Positions 17,982 to 25,597 of a stretch of DNA of 64,000 nt are shown in pieces. The notes below the pieces were generated by a model that made no database searches, was not told the DNA's origin, and saw nothing but the letters and a program-made list of their open reading frames with translations. Both the position numbers and the translations under genes were made by a program. Source of the DNA: an uncultured Myxococcales bacterium (GTDB lineage Bacteria; Myxococcota_A; Polyangia; Polyangiales; Polyangiaceae); the NCBI GenBank assembly GCA_937872925.1, contig CALMUT010000080.1, positions 1 through 64,000 on the forward strand. The letters are read 5' to 3'. How positions within the stretch are numbered: the first letter of the stretch is position 1; every line of letters starts with the position of its first letter.

Positions 17982-18863
17982 GTGCGGCGGGTGTCGGATC
18001 GAGCCGCAGACAGCTCCACCGGGGAGCTTCGCTTGCGCCCCATTGGCGTTGCCCGCACGCCCCTGCGCGATCCGGCCGACGCGCCACGCCAGTCGGCTGC
18101 CGCGAGGGACATCGAGGGCGTGATCGAGCTTGAGCCGGGACATGGCTTCGAGTTTGCCCTGGAGGACTTAGAACCCGGGCAAGCGCTTTGGATCGTGTTT
18201 TGGTTTCACCGCAGCGAAAGCTGGCGCGCAAAAGTGCGCCCGCCGCGGGGGCTCAAGCGGCGCGGTGTATTCGCCACACGCTCGCCGCATCGACCGAACC
18301 CGATCGGATTGAGCTCGGTAGAGCTATTGCGGGTGGATGGAATGTCCCTACACGTGCGCGGTGTGGACCTCCTGGACGGCACACCTGTGCTGGATATCAA
18401 GCCCTTCGTTCCGTACACCGACGCGCTTTTCACTGGCGGGCCGGGTTGGCTCGGAGCGCCCGAAGACGTTGGACCCAAGCTGCGCATTCAGTTCACGCCT
18501 AAGGCCAAAGAGCAGCTCGAGTACATGGAGCGCGAGCTCGGGATCGCGCTCGAAAAGACGCTAGCCGAAAAACTCGAACTCGGTACGGCACCACACCCGT
18601 ACCGGCGCATTAAGAAGGAGCGCAGCGGGTTCCTGCTGGCCTACAAAGAGTGGCGGGTCCGCTTCGAGACCGAGGGCAATACCGCACACGTGCTCAGTCT
18701 AGCGACGGGCTATCGGGCCAAGCAGCTCTTCGGCTCTGCATCGCCCGTTTTGGAGCCTCATCGGCGCTTTGTCGCTCGATACGGCTACCCAGGCCATGGC
18801 GAACGCTTAGGGGAGGACGGCTCCGCGCCTTCTCAGCCTAACGGGCCGGCGCCTTCCTGCTAA
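17982..18863 (+). CDS. trmO: tRNA (N6-threonylcarbamoyladenosine37-N6)-methyltransferase TrmO
   Basis: This 293-residue TsaA/TrmO-family enzyme methylates t6A37 of threonine tRNA using SAM. Family landmarks are the N-terminal RPIGVARTPL and IEGVIELEPG, the central ATRSPHRPNPIGLSSVEL (the RSPxRPNPIG signature), and GVDLLDGTPVLDIKPFVPY. The C-terminal domain from about residue 165 includes PYRRIKKERSGFLLAYKEW, the second conserved block of long-form TrmO. The start is a GTG at 17982; the GTG at 17991 is also possible. Translation begins 38 bases after the LEA-like gene, so a shared transcript is possible. Confidence 0.93.
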   Translation: MRRVSDRAADSSTGELRLRPIGVARTPLRDPADAPRQSAAARDIEGVIELEPGHGFEFALEDLEPGQALWIVFWFHRSESWRAKVRPPRGLKRRGVFATRSPHRPNPIGLSSVELLRVDGMSLHVRGVDLLDGTPVLDIKPFVPYTDALFTGGPGWLGAPEDVGPKLRIQFTPKAKEQLEYMERELGIALEKTLAEKLELGTAPHPYRRIKKERSGFLLAYKEWRVRFETEGNTAHVLSLATGYRAKQLFGSASPVLEPHRRFVARYGYPGHGERLGEDGSAPSQPNGPAPSC

Positions 18864-18877
18864 GATTGGACTTCCAC

Positions 18878-19657
18878 ATGCGGGGCCACCTCTTTCTTCT
18901 TTGCATCCCTCTGGCCATGGTCGCCTGCGCGCAGTCCGACGATGATCTCTTCGGTCCCGGCGGAGCCGGTACGGGCGGCGTGGGTGCGGGAGCGACGCCG
19001 GCCACTGGTGGCGGCGTGGCCACTGGCGGATTCGGGGGATTTGGAGCGTTCCCAGGCGGGATGGACGCAAGTCCCGACGGGACTGCGGGAACGGCGGACG
19101 GTGGCGTGGCGGCGTCGGGCAGCGGTGGTGCCGCCGCGGCGGGCGGAGTGGGCTCAACCGGTGCCACGGGTGGCCTGGGCTCGACCGGCGGTCTCGGCGC
19201 GACGGGCGGATTTGCCGCAACCGGTGGATTTGCTGCAACGGGTGGCTTGGGCGGGAGCGGTGGAATTGGCGCGACCGGCGGATTCGGGGCCACGGGTGGA
19301 TTCGGGGCCACGGGCGGTTTCGGGGCCACGGGTGGATTCGGGGCCACGGGCGGTTTCGGCGGCTCGACGGGCAGCTGCGTCGGAAACTGTGGCTTCAGTG
19401 ATCCAAGTGGCTTCTGCTATTGCGACAGCCTGTGCACGAGCGCCGGGGATTGTTGTTCGGACTACGGTAGTGTTTGCGGAGGCGGCGGGACCGGCGGCGG
19501 AAGCGGAAGCAGTTGCTGCACCGTGCATTCCACGCCGGGCTGCTCCAATCCGAGCGTCGAGAGCTGCGTCTGCGCCTTCGATTCGTACTGCTGCGCCTTC
19601 GACTGGGACAGTACCTGCGTCTCGAACATCTCGCTCTACGGCTGCGGCCCCTGCTGA
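18878..19657 (+). CDS. Gly-rich lipoprotein with somatomedin-B-like Cys-rich domain
   Basis: The 259-residue protein starts at the ATG at 18878, beginning a lipoprotein signal whose cysteine lies in AMVACAQS (Cys17). Residues ~25-165 are a long Gly/Ala/Thr linker with internal repeats of GGFGATGGFGAT. Then comes an eight-cysteine module resembling the somatomedin-B fold: SCVGNCG, FCYCDSLC, DCCSDYGSVC, in the correct order and spacing. A second Cys-rich segment, SSCCTVHSTPGC to the C-terminal CGPC, adds ten more cysteines. Disulphide-rich domains on a flexible stalk suggest an outer-surface adhesion or binding protein. The SMB assignment rests on the cysteine pattern. Confidence 0.78.
   Translation: MRGHLFLLCIPLAMVACAQSDDDLFGPGGAGTGGVGAGATPATGGGVATGGFGGFGAFPGGMDASPDGTAGTADGGVAASGSGGAAAAGGVGSTGATGGLGSTGGLGATGGFAATGGFAATGGLGGSGGIGATGGFGATGGFGATGGFGATGGFGATGGFGGSTGSCVGNCGFSDPSGFCYCDSLCTSAGDCCSDYGSVCGGGGTGGGSGSSCCTVHSTPGCSNPSVESCVCAFDSYCCAFDWDSTCVSNISLYGCGPC
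19277..19366 (+). repeat. Tandem 18-bp coding repeat (GGFGAT units)
   Basis: About five head-to-tail copies of an 18-base unit, GGCGGATTCGGGGCCACG with small variations, encode GGFGAT hexapeptides inside the stalk of the somatomedin-B-like lipoprotein. The units differ mainly at third positions and by F/L codon choice, so repeat number may vary between strains. Confidence 0.85.
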
Positions 19658-19792
19658 AGTCGATGACAGATTGTCACGGGATGTGGCCCGCACCCCACGA
19701 TTGACGGACAGGCTGACCCTGTCCGAGTCCGTCGATCCACGATTTTCTCGAAGAACCCACGTGGCACGCGGATTGCTGTGTCTTAGCTTGAG

Positions 19793-20182
19793 ATGACTTC
19801 CAAACGACGACAGCGCGGCGTGACCCCAGTTGAATTGGCGATCGGAGTCGCCGCCATAACCCTGGTGGCTGCCGGCGGCGCGTTCTTCTTTTCGTCGACA
19901 CGCGCCCAAGAGGACTCAGACCGCGCGGTGACCAGCGCGCAGCGCGTGCTCTCAGCCGCTGAAGAGTGGCAGGGAACCGAGGGCGCGCGAGGCTGCCCCA
20001 CCCTGTCCCAACTGCAACACGAGCACTTCCTGTCTCAAGAAGCTCCCGTCGAAGACCCCTGGGGCAATCGCTTCAAGATCCAGTGCTCGGCCGAAGACGT
20101 GCAAGTGCGCTCCGCTGGACCAGACAGAAAAACCGGAACGGCAGACGACGTGAGCGTTCCCAATGCTCGCGTGCGCAGCTAA
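19793..20182 (+). CDS. GspG-like type II secretion pseudopilin (orphan)
   Basis: This 129-residue protein begins with a short basic leader and a prepilin cleavage site, RGVTPVELAIGVAAITLVAAG, whose Glu at +5 and hydrophobic helix are the type IV pilin hallmark. The body has the GspG-type markers DPWGNRFKI and, near the end, SAGPDRKTGTADDV, which in GspG forms the calcium-binding loop. The position before the +1 residue is Gly, and the usual Phe or Met at +1 is Val. No other type II secretion genes lie nearby. It may serve a system encoded elsewhere, or be a stand-alone minor pilin. Confidence 0.8.
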   Translation: MTSKRRQRGVTPVELAIGVAAITLVAAGGAFFFSSTRAQEDSDRAVTSAQRVLSAAEEWQGTEGARGCPTLSQLQHEHFLSQEAPVEDPWGNRFKIQCSAEDVQVRSAGPDRKTGTADDVSVPNARVRS

Positions 20183-20188
20183 CGCCAC

Positions 20189-21502
20189 CTACGCGGCGAT
20201 CTGTTGCGTTGGGACTTCGCGGTACGGCGCGCGCCCGGGTGGCGCCGTGAGCATGGCGCTCGCCAGATAGGGCTGTGCGAGTGGGATCAAGTCGATCTCC
20301 GGGTCAAGCTGCTTGCCCAGGCCTTCGGCGACCAAGAGCGCGATGTTGACCACCGTGAACGCAGGATCGATCTGGACCCGATGTCGACGCAGGACGTTCA
20401 TCACACCGCTCACAGCAGCGCTCACTTCGACCTCGCCCAAACGCTTGCCATACAATCCGCCCAGCTTTTCTTTGACGTCCGCGGCGAATGCCGCGTAGTC
20501 GGTATCACCGACGCTGGGCGCGTAAGTGAAAAACAGACGCGCGGCGGCGGCGCTATCTTGTTGGGATAGCGCGATAAAAGTCTCCACCCATGGGCGCAGC
20601 AGTTCCCTCGGAATTTCCGTGACCATCCCCAGGTCGATCAGCACCACTCGATCGTCGGGCGTCAGAATGATGTTTCCGGGATGCAGGTCCGCGTGCACAA
20701 AGCCGTCGACGAAGATCATCTTCAGCACCGCCTCCGCACCGGTACGCGCCAATTTCGCGCGGTTTCCACCGACTTTTTCCGGCTCAGTCGCCTTCACCCC
20801 TTCCACGAAGTCCATCACCAGCACGTGGGCTGTGCAGAGCTCGTCAACGAGTTCGGGCACATCGACATCCGGCACATCGGCAAACGCAGCCGCAAAGCGC
20901 CGGTTGTTCAGCGCCTCTTGGCCGAAGTCCAACTGACCGGTCAGTGCGTGTCCAAAACGTTCCACAGCTCCAGGTAGGCTGAGCATATGCACACTCGGGA
21001 TGCGATCGAAGAGTCGCGCCCAGAACGCCAAGATCAATAGGTCGCGCTCGATTTGAGGCTTAGCGCTGGGCCGCTGCACCTTCACCGCCACGCCGCGCCC
21101 CGCGGGCAGCTTGGCGCGGTGAACCTGCGCCACCGACGCCGCTGCGACGGGATGCTCAGAGAACTCCAACAGCTTGCTGTCCCAGTCCGCACCGAGCTCG
21201 CGGGCCATGACGGCACGCACTTGCTTGGCAGCCAGGGGCGGTACGTCGTCCTGAAGCCGCGCCAGCTCTGCGATCACACCGGGCGGCAAGAGGTCCGGCC
21301 GCGTGCTCAAGATCTGCCCGAATTTGATGAACGTCGCGCCCAAGTGCGAGAGCAGGCGCGCCAGGTGCTCACCAAACAGAGCTTGGCGTCGCGCCAAAGA
21401 TGCTCCGAAGGCCAGCACGCGGCGCACACACCATGAGCTGATCACCCACAAGGCAACGACGACGATGTGCACGAAACGGATACTGAGCGACAGCCAACGC
21501 AC
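20189..21502 (-). CDS. ABC1/UbiB-family atypical kinase
   Basis: This 437-residue protein carries the family's KxGQ signature in FIKFGQILSTRPDLLP, the nucleotide-site lysine in GRGVAVKVQRP, the catalytic-loop HADLHPGNIILT, and VLIDLGMVTEIP. An N-terminal hydrophobic segment (HIVVVALWVISSWCV) and a hydrophobic C-terminus suggest membrane association. Family members support ubiquinone or other isoprenoid lipid biosynthesis in bacteria, through ATPase or kinase activity. The substrate is unknown. The neighbouring zinc-ribbon gene is in the same direction 12 bases upstream, so the two may form an operon. Confidence 0.9.
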   Translation of the reverse strand: MRWLSLSIRFVHIVVVALWVISSWCVRRVLAFGASLARRQALFGEHLARLLSHLGATFIKFGQILSTRPDLLPPGVIAELARLQDDVPPLAAKQVRAVMARELGADWDSKLLEFSEHPVAAASVAQVHRAKLPAGRGVAVKVQRPSAKPQIERDLLILAFWARLFDRIPSVHMLSLPGAVERFGHALTGQLDFGQEALNNRRFAAAFADVPDVDVPELVDELCTAHVLVMDFVEGVKATEPEKVGGNRAKLARTGAEAVLKMIFVDGFVHADLHPGNIILTPDDRVVLIDLGMVTEIPRELLRPWVETFIALSQQDSAAAARLFFTYAPSVGDTDYAAFAADVKEKLGGLYGKRLGEVEVSAAVSGVMNVLRRHRVQIDPAFTVVNIALLVAEGLGKQLDPEIDLIPLAQPYLASAMLTAPPGRAPYREVPTQQIAA

Positions 21503-21514
21503 GGTGCAGGGACT

Positions 21515-22258
21515 CTATATCGGCTCTTCGATCGATGCTCCGCGGGATTTCTTTTTCATTTCGCCGGCGGCGTACCAGGCCAGCCCAGCGCCGGCAGTCA
21601 GCACCACGAGCATCAGCAGCCAGGGTGGCGCGCGTTCTTTGCGTTTGGGCGCGGCTTGCTTGGCGATCTGGTACGACGACATCTGCAGGCTCACGGGGCC
21701 TTCGGGCGAGCGCACCGACAGCGGCGCGGCCCGCTCTTTGATCACCGCCTCCAACGCGGCTCGGCGTTGATCTTGGATAGCTCGCGGCGTGCCCTGAAAA
21801 GTGATCCAAACCCGTGGTCGATTGGCGGGTTCCGGTCGGGTGATCTGCAGCGCGGTTGGCACGCCCTCCCGCAGCATCATCGGCACGGGAATACTTCGAT
21901 AGAAGTGCGCGCCGCCACGGCAAGACACGTCTTCGGAGCTACCGACTTCAGGCAGTATCAGCCCAGCTCCGCAATCACAGACCGGGTCTCCGACGTGAAT
22001 CACGACGCTCGCCGCTCCCGTGGATGCCTGCAGTTCGAAGCTGTCCTCCAGACCTGCCGTCGCCTCGAAACTCGAAATGTCGGCGCGTTCAAGGATCTCG
22101 GTCCAGAGCTCAGGCGGCACTTGGGTGGTGTTGCCGCAACCGCACAGCGCCGGCCGATCGAAGCCAACCGCGGGCGCAGGACGACCGCAGCCACCGCAGC
22201 GAAGGCTGACCGTCAACCCGACGTACCGCGGCTCGATCGCTCGCGGTTGTGACCCCAT
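21515..22258 (-). CDS. Zinc-ribbon membrane protein of unknown function
   Basis: I do not recognise the family. The 247-residue protein starts with a Cys-rich segment (SLRCGGCGRPAP followed by LCGCGN) that could form a zinc ribbon. A second Cys cluster (CDCGAG, then SCRGG) lies near residues 93-115. A helical middle and one transmembrane helix close to the C-terminus (PPWLLMLVVLTAGAGLAWYAAG) precede a short basic-acidic tail. The layout resembles a cytosolic metal-binding sensor anchored by a C-terminal helix. It lies 12 bases upstream of the ABC1 kinase gene, in the same direction. Confidence 0.6.
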   Translation of the reverse strand: MGSQPRAIEPRYVGLTVSLRCGGCGRPAPAVGFDRPALCGCGNTTQVPPELWTEILERADISSFEATAGLEDSFELQASTGAASVVIHVGDPVCDCGAGLILPEVGSSEDVSCRGGAHFYRSIPVPMMLREGVPTALQITRPEPANRPRVWITFQGTPRAIQDQRRAALEAVIKERAAPLSVRSPEGPVSLQMSSYQIAKQAAPKRKERAPPWLLMLVVLTAGAGLAWYAAGEMKKKSRGASIEEPI

Positions 22259-22350
22259 AGGCCCATGCTATCGCGAACTGTCCATGCGACGCGAGAGGCG
22301 CCGCGAGTTCCAAGCTGAGCGAACTTTTCCCACGCCGCTGCACTTCGCGG

Positions 22351-23412
22351 CTAGGCGCGGGCATGGCGCCGCGTCATCAGGCTGAGTCCAACTAGGCCGG
22401 CCACCGCGCCCATGCCGACCAAGACGCCGCAAGGCAGGAGCAGATCGGAGATGGCAAACCCTCGGAAATAGACGCCCTCGAAGGCGACGATGCCCCACTT
22501 GACGGGACTGAGATGACTCGCGGGGACGAGCCATTGCGGCAGCGCCGAAAGGGGCACCATGGCGCCGCCTAGCATCGCAAGCACGATCAGGGACGCCCAG
22601 CCCGCGCCAGCGACGGCCTGCTCACTTCCGCCCACGGATCCGAACAGAAACACCAAACCCACGAAGGCAACGCAGGCGCTAGGCAGCGCGAGCGCGAGTC
22701 CCCACAGACTCTGCGGGCCAATGTCTAGGGCAACCCATCCCAAGAAGACGAGCAGCCCCGTTCCGGCAAGACACGCCAACAAACAAGCCAGTGCCTTGCC
22801 ACCAAGGAGCGTCGCCCGCGAGACGGGCGCCGCGCGCAGTCGCAGCTCAGTGCCGGCACTGCGTTCAGCGGCCAAGCTCACCGCGAAGGTGGCAGCGCAT
22901 GCCATCAGGCACCACAACAGCGCAGCGGGAAACGCAAGCACGCGCAGATTGCCAGCAGAAGCTCCAACGCGCTCTACGTCAAACATTCCGTCTCTGCTCG
23001 GCGCGACCGCTGCCGGAGCCACTGCGGCGGCAACGCTGCGCGACAGCGCGTCCGCCTCCGACGCACGCGTCCAATCGACTCCCAGTTGCGGCTTGCCGCC
23101 CTCGTCCGGCAGTCGCAAGAACGCGAGACGGTCACCGCGACGGACATGTGCGCGCGCCGTCGCGAGATCCGCGTGGGACACTTCAAGGGCAGTCTGTGCC
23201 TTGAGAGCGGTGACTAGCTGTGCGGACGCAGCACTCCTTTGTTCATCGACGACCACGAGCTGTGACTTCCGATCCGCCGGTGCCGACGCCGACGCGATGA
23301 CTTCTCCGAAAAGCCCCGCGAACAGTAGCGGGAACCCCAAGACCCAAAACAGGGCCACTCGGTCACGAGCCAGCAGCTTCAAGTCCTTGAGTGCAATCCA
23401 AATGGCGTTCAT
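22351..23412 (-). CDS. ABC-2 type transporter permease
   Basis: This 353-residue membrane protein has one N-terminal helix (VALFWVLGFPLLFAGLFG), a large extracytoplasmic domain of about 150 residues, and five C-terminal helices, the usual topology of the ABC2_membrane exporter family. Its start overlaps the stop of the ATP-binding gene by four bases (ATGA), so the pair is translationally coupled. The cargo is unknown. It might export a lipid, a drug or a pigment-related compound, given that the ATPase gene shares its upstream region with the carotenoid operon. That last point is inference. Confidence 0.85.
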   Translation of the reverse strand: MNAIWIALKDLKLLARDRVALFWVLGFPLLFAGLFGEVIASASAPADRKSQLVVVDEQRSAASAQLVTALKAQTALEVSHADLATARAHVRRGDRLAFLRLPDEGGKPQLGVDWTRASEADALSRSVAAAVAPAAVAPSRDGMFDVERVGASAGNLRVLAFPAALLWCLMACAATFAVSLAAERSAGTELRLRAAPVSRATLLGGKALACLLACLAGTGLLVFLGWVALDIGPQSLWGLALALPSACVAFVGLVFLFGSVGGSEQAVAGAGWASLIVLAMLGGAMVPLSALPQWLVPASHLSPVKWGIVAFEGVYFRGFAISDLLLPCGVLVGMGAVAGLVGLSLMTRRHARA

Positions 23413-24386
23413 TCGTCCCTCAAGCTTCGTCCGGTCAAGTTGAAAAACACCTGCGAAAGGCTTGGCGGCGAAACGGCGAGTTGGGTCACATAGGGCGCCA
23501 AGCGGCCCGCCATTGCTGCGGCAGCCGCGGCGTCAAAGACCCAATGCTCTGCCAACCCCGTCGGGCCCAGCTGGAGCAGCAATTCCTCGGGCGGCGCGCT
23601 GTGTAGTCGCGCGCTCAGGCGATAGCCCCCGCCGTGGGACGCAAGCAGTTGCGCCAGGGGCGCGCACGACAACACGCGTCCCGCGTCCATGACTGCGATG
23701 CGATCGCATAGCCGCTCAGCCTCCTCCATGTAGTGGGTCGAGTACACGATGGTGTGACCGTCTGCCTTGAGGCGCTCGAGGCTCGTGAAGATGTGGTCAC
23801 GGGACTGAGGGTCGACTCCAACGGTCGGTTCATCCAGAAGTACGAGGCGCGGGGCGTGTACCACGGCACACGCAAGGTTCAAGCGCCGCTGCATCCCCCC
23901 AGAGAATCCGCGCACGCGGTCGTGCCGGCGGGAGGGAAGCTCCGCCAGGGCAAGCGCCCACTTCACTCGGGCGGGCAGCTCACTGCCGGAGAGCCCAAAC
24001 AGCACGCCGAAAAAGCCCCGGTTCTCTTGGGCTGTCAGTTCCGGGTAAAGCGCCAATGCCTGGGGAGCAAAACCGATCATCCTTCGCGCCTGGGCGTCGC
24101 AGAGACTTCCCGCACCCGCGAGGGTCAACGCGCCGGACTGCGCCGCGAGCACTCCGCTCATGAGACTCATGAGCGTCGACTTGCCCGCTCCGTTGGGACC
24201 GAGCAGGCCCAAAGTCTCGCCGTCACGCACCTCAAGACTCAGTCCATCGAGGGCCAAGCGCTGACCGTAGCGGTGCGCCACCGCGGTGACCCGCAGCAGA
24301 GCGGGGCGCTGCGGGCGCGTTTGCTGAAAGCCTGGCGCCGGCGGCAGCGCTGCGTGGACGGAGTCCTCTATAAAGTTAGACAACAT
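23409..24386 (-). CDS. ABC transporter ATP-binding protein
   Basis: This 325-residue ATPase has Walker A GLLGPNGAGKST, a Q-loop in IGFAPQALALYPELTAQEN, the signature FSGGMQRRLNLA, Walker B RLVLLDEPTVGVDPQSR, and the switch His in IVYSTHYMEEAERL. It is of the DrrA/CcmA type that works with ABC-2 permeases. The upstream ATG at 24386 lies inside a direct-repeat block of the divergent crt control region. A start further inside is plausible, because the family usually begins close to the VTAVAHRYG segment near residue 33. It is divergent from crtY. Confidence 0.88.
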   Translation of the reverse strand: MLSNFIEDSVHAALPPAPGFQQTRPQRPALLRVTAVAHRYGQRLALDGLSLEVRDGETLGLLGPNGAGKSTLMSLMSGVLAAQSGALTLAGAGSLCDAQARRMIGFAPQALALYPELTAQENRGFFGVLFGLSGSELPARVKWALALAELPSRRHDRVRGFSGGMQRRLNLACAVVHAPRLVLLDEPTVGVDPQSRDHIFTSLERLKADGHTIVYSTHYMEEAERLCDRIAVMDAGRVLSCAPLAQLLASHGGGYRLSARLHSAPPEELLLQLGPTGLAEHWVFDAAAAAAMAGRLAPYVTQLAVSPPSLSQVFFNLTGRSLRDE

Positions 24387-24393
24387 CTAGACA
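24377..24393 (+). promoter_or_regulatory. Candidate CarH operator half: 11-bp direct repeats, upstream pair
   Basis: TAGACA hexamers start at 24377 and 24388, exactly 11 bases apart (TAGACAACATC then TAGACAGTATG). They lie just upstream of the -35 box of the crt promoter and overlap the start of the divergent ABC ATPase gene. Known CarH-type regulators bind 11-bp direct repeats, and the CarH-like gene is the last in this operon. The pairing with CarH is inferred. Confidence 0.6.
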
Positions 24394-24400
24394 GTATGCC

Positions 24401-24428
24401 TTGACATCTCGCCTTGTCCACCCATAAT
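24401..24428 (+). promoter_or_regulatory. Candidate sigma-70-type promoter of the carotenoid operon
   Basis: A perfect TTGACA -35 (24401-24406) is followed after 16 bases by CATAAT (24423-24428), five of six matches to the -10 consensus. Transcription would start near 24435, giving a leader of only about 14 bases before the crtY ATG at 24449. Direct repeats flank both elements, which would let a bound repressor block RNA polymerase. Confidence 0.65.
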
Positions 24429-24429
24429 C

Positions 24430-24446
24430 TATACAAGAGCTAGACA
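24430..24446 (+). promoter_or_regulatory. Candidate CarH operator half: 11-bp direct repeats, downstream pair
   Basis: TATACA (24430) and TAGACA (24441) are spaced by exactly 11 bases and cover the likely transcription start and the ribosome-binding zone of crtY. Together with the upstream pair they bracket the promoter. This is the layout expected if a tetrameric dark-state regulator clamps the promoter. Confidence 0.6.
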
Positions 24447-24448
24447 GA

Positions 24449-25597
24449 ATGAACAAAAACTTCGACATTGCCCTGGTGGGCGGCGGACTCCAGAACGCCC
24501 TGATCGCCCTCGCCGTCGTGCGCCATCAGCCCGGGGCCCGCGTGGTGCTCTTCGAGCGCGGGCAGCGACTGGGCGGCAACCACCTGTGGTGCTTCCACGA
24601 CGGCGATCTGTCGCCCGGCATGCAGCAGCTCGTCAGGCCCGTGGTGCGTCGTCGATTCGAACACTACGACGTGCACTTCCCGAAGCTGTCTCGGCGACTG
24701 GACCAGACCTACTCGGCGGTCAGTAGTGAAGATCTGGCCGCCCACCTGAAGCCGCTGTTCGACGTCGCACACCGTACGCTCCACCTCGGCTGCGAAGTCA
24801 CACAGGTCGGGGAAAGCAGCGTCACACTTTCGAACGGCTCTCGAATTGAGGCAGACCTGGTCGTGGACGCCCGGGGGCCGCAGCTCCTGGAAAGCGTCCA
24901 GGCATCGGGCTACCAGAAGTTCGTTGGTCTGGAGCTCCAGCTCGATCGAGACGCGGATGTCGATGCGCCCATCCTCATGGACGCCCGAGTGCCACAGATC
25001 GACGGCTTCCGCTTCATGTACGTGCTGCCCTTCGAGCCGCGGCGCATCTTGATCGAGGACACCTACTTCTCGGATAGCCGGCACCTGGACGTCGACCAAG
25101 TCCGCAACGAAGTCTTGCGCTATGCCGTCCGCCGGGGCCTGTCACCCAAGGCCATCGTCAGAGAAGAGCAGGGCGTATTGCCATTGCCCCTGCGCACCCA
25201 GGCCCCGCAGCCCAGTGTCCGGCCGCTGATCGCCGGATACCAGGGCGGTTGGTTCCACCCGACCACCGGCTACAGCTTCCCTCTGGCGGCACGGCTCGCC
25301 GAGCATGCTGCGACTCGCCCAGCAGCACGGATACTCGACGACGCTTTCCGCGCCTTGGTCCGCGACCAAGGCCGCCAGCTGCGTTTCAGCTGCTTTCTGA
25401 ACCGGCTGCTTTTCCGTGGGTTTCGCCCGGAAGACCGCTGGGGCGTGCTGCAACGGTTTTACGGCCTGAATCCGGAAACCATCCGCCGTTTCTACGCTCA
25501 CCGCACCACTGCGATCGACCGCACCCGCATCCTGTGCGGCCGACCGCCACGAGGAATGTCCGTTTCGTCAGTCATCACCGGAGGACCGCCCCAATGA
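24449..25597 (+). CDS. crtY: Lycopene beta-cyclase
   Basis: This 382-residue flavoprotein-type cyclase converts lycopene to gamma- and then beta-carotene. The N-terminal dinucleotide fold IALVGGGLQNALIALAVV is followed by LGGNHLWCFHDGDLSP, the hallmark of bacterial CrtY. Later motifs are VVDARGPQ, PFEPRRILIEDTYFS and AGYQGGWFHPTTGYSFPLA, the last containing the conserved catalytic-region block of lycopene cyclases. It is the first gene of the operon. Its stop overlaps the crtE start (ATGA), and an RBS-like GGAGG lies 13 bases before that start. Confidence 0.92.
   Translation: MNKNFDIALVGGGLQNALIALAVVRHQPGARVVLFERGQRLGGNHLWCFHDGDLSPGMQQLVRPVVRRRFEHYDVHFPKLSRRLDQTYSAVSSEDLAAHLKPLFDVAHRTLHLGCEVTQVGESSVTLSNGSRIEADLVVDARGPQLLESVQASGYQKFVGLELQLDRDADVDAPILMDARVPQIDGFRFMYVLPFEPRRILIEDTYFSDSRHLDVDQVRNEVLRYAVRRGLSPKAIVREEQGVLPLPLRTQAPQPSVRPLIAGYQGGWFHPTTGYSFPLAARLAEHAATRPAARILDDAFRALVRDQGRQLRFSCFLNRLLFRGFRPEDRWGVLQRFYGLNPETIRRFYAHRTTAIDRTRILCGRPPRGMSVSSVITGGPPQ

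Noticed and set aside
19277-19366. Tandem repeats considered as a CRISPR array
   Set aside because: They are in frame inside a coding region, with 18-base units and no unique spacers.
22259-22350. Possible small gene between the zinc-ribbon gene and the ABC permease
   Set aside because: Only short chance frames without a start or RBS.
25249-25593. Upstream extension of the prenyl synthase frame
   Set aside because: It is a shadow frame inside crtY; the start at 25594 has an RBS and the family N-terminus.
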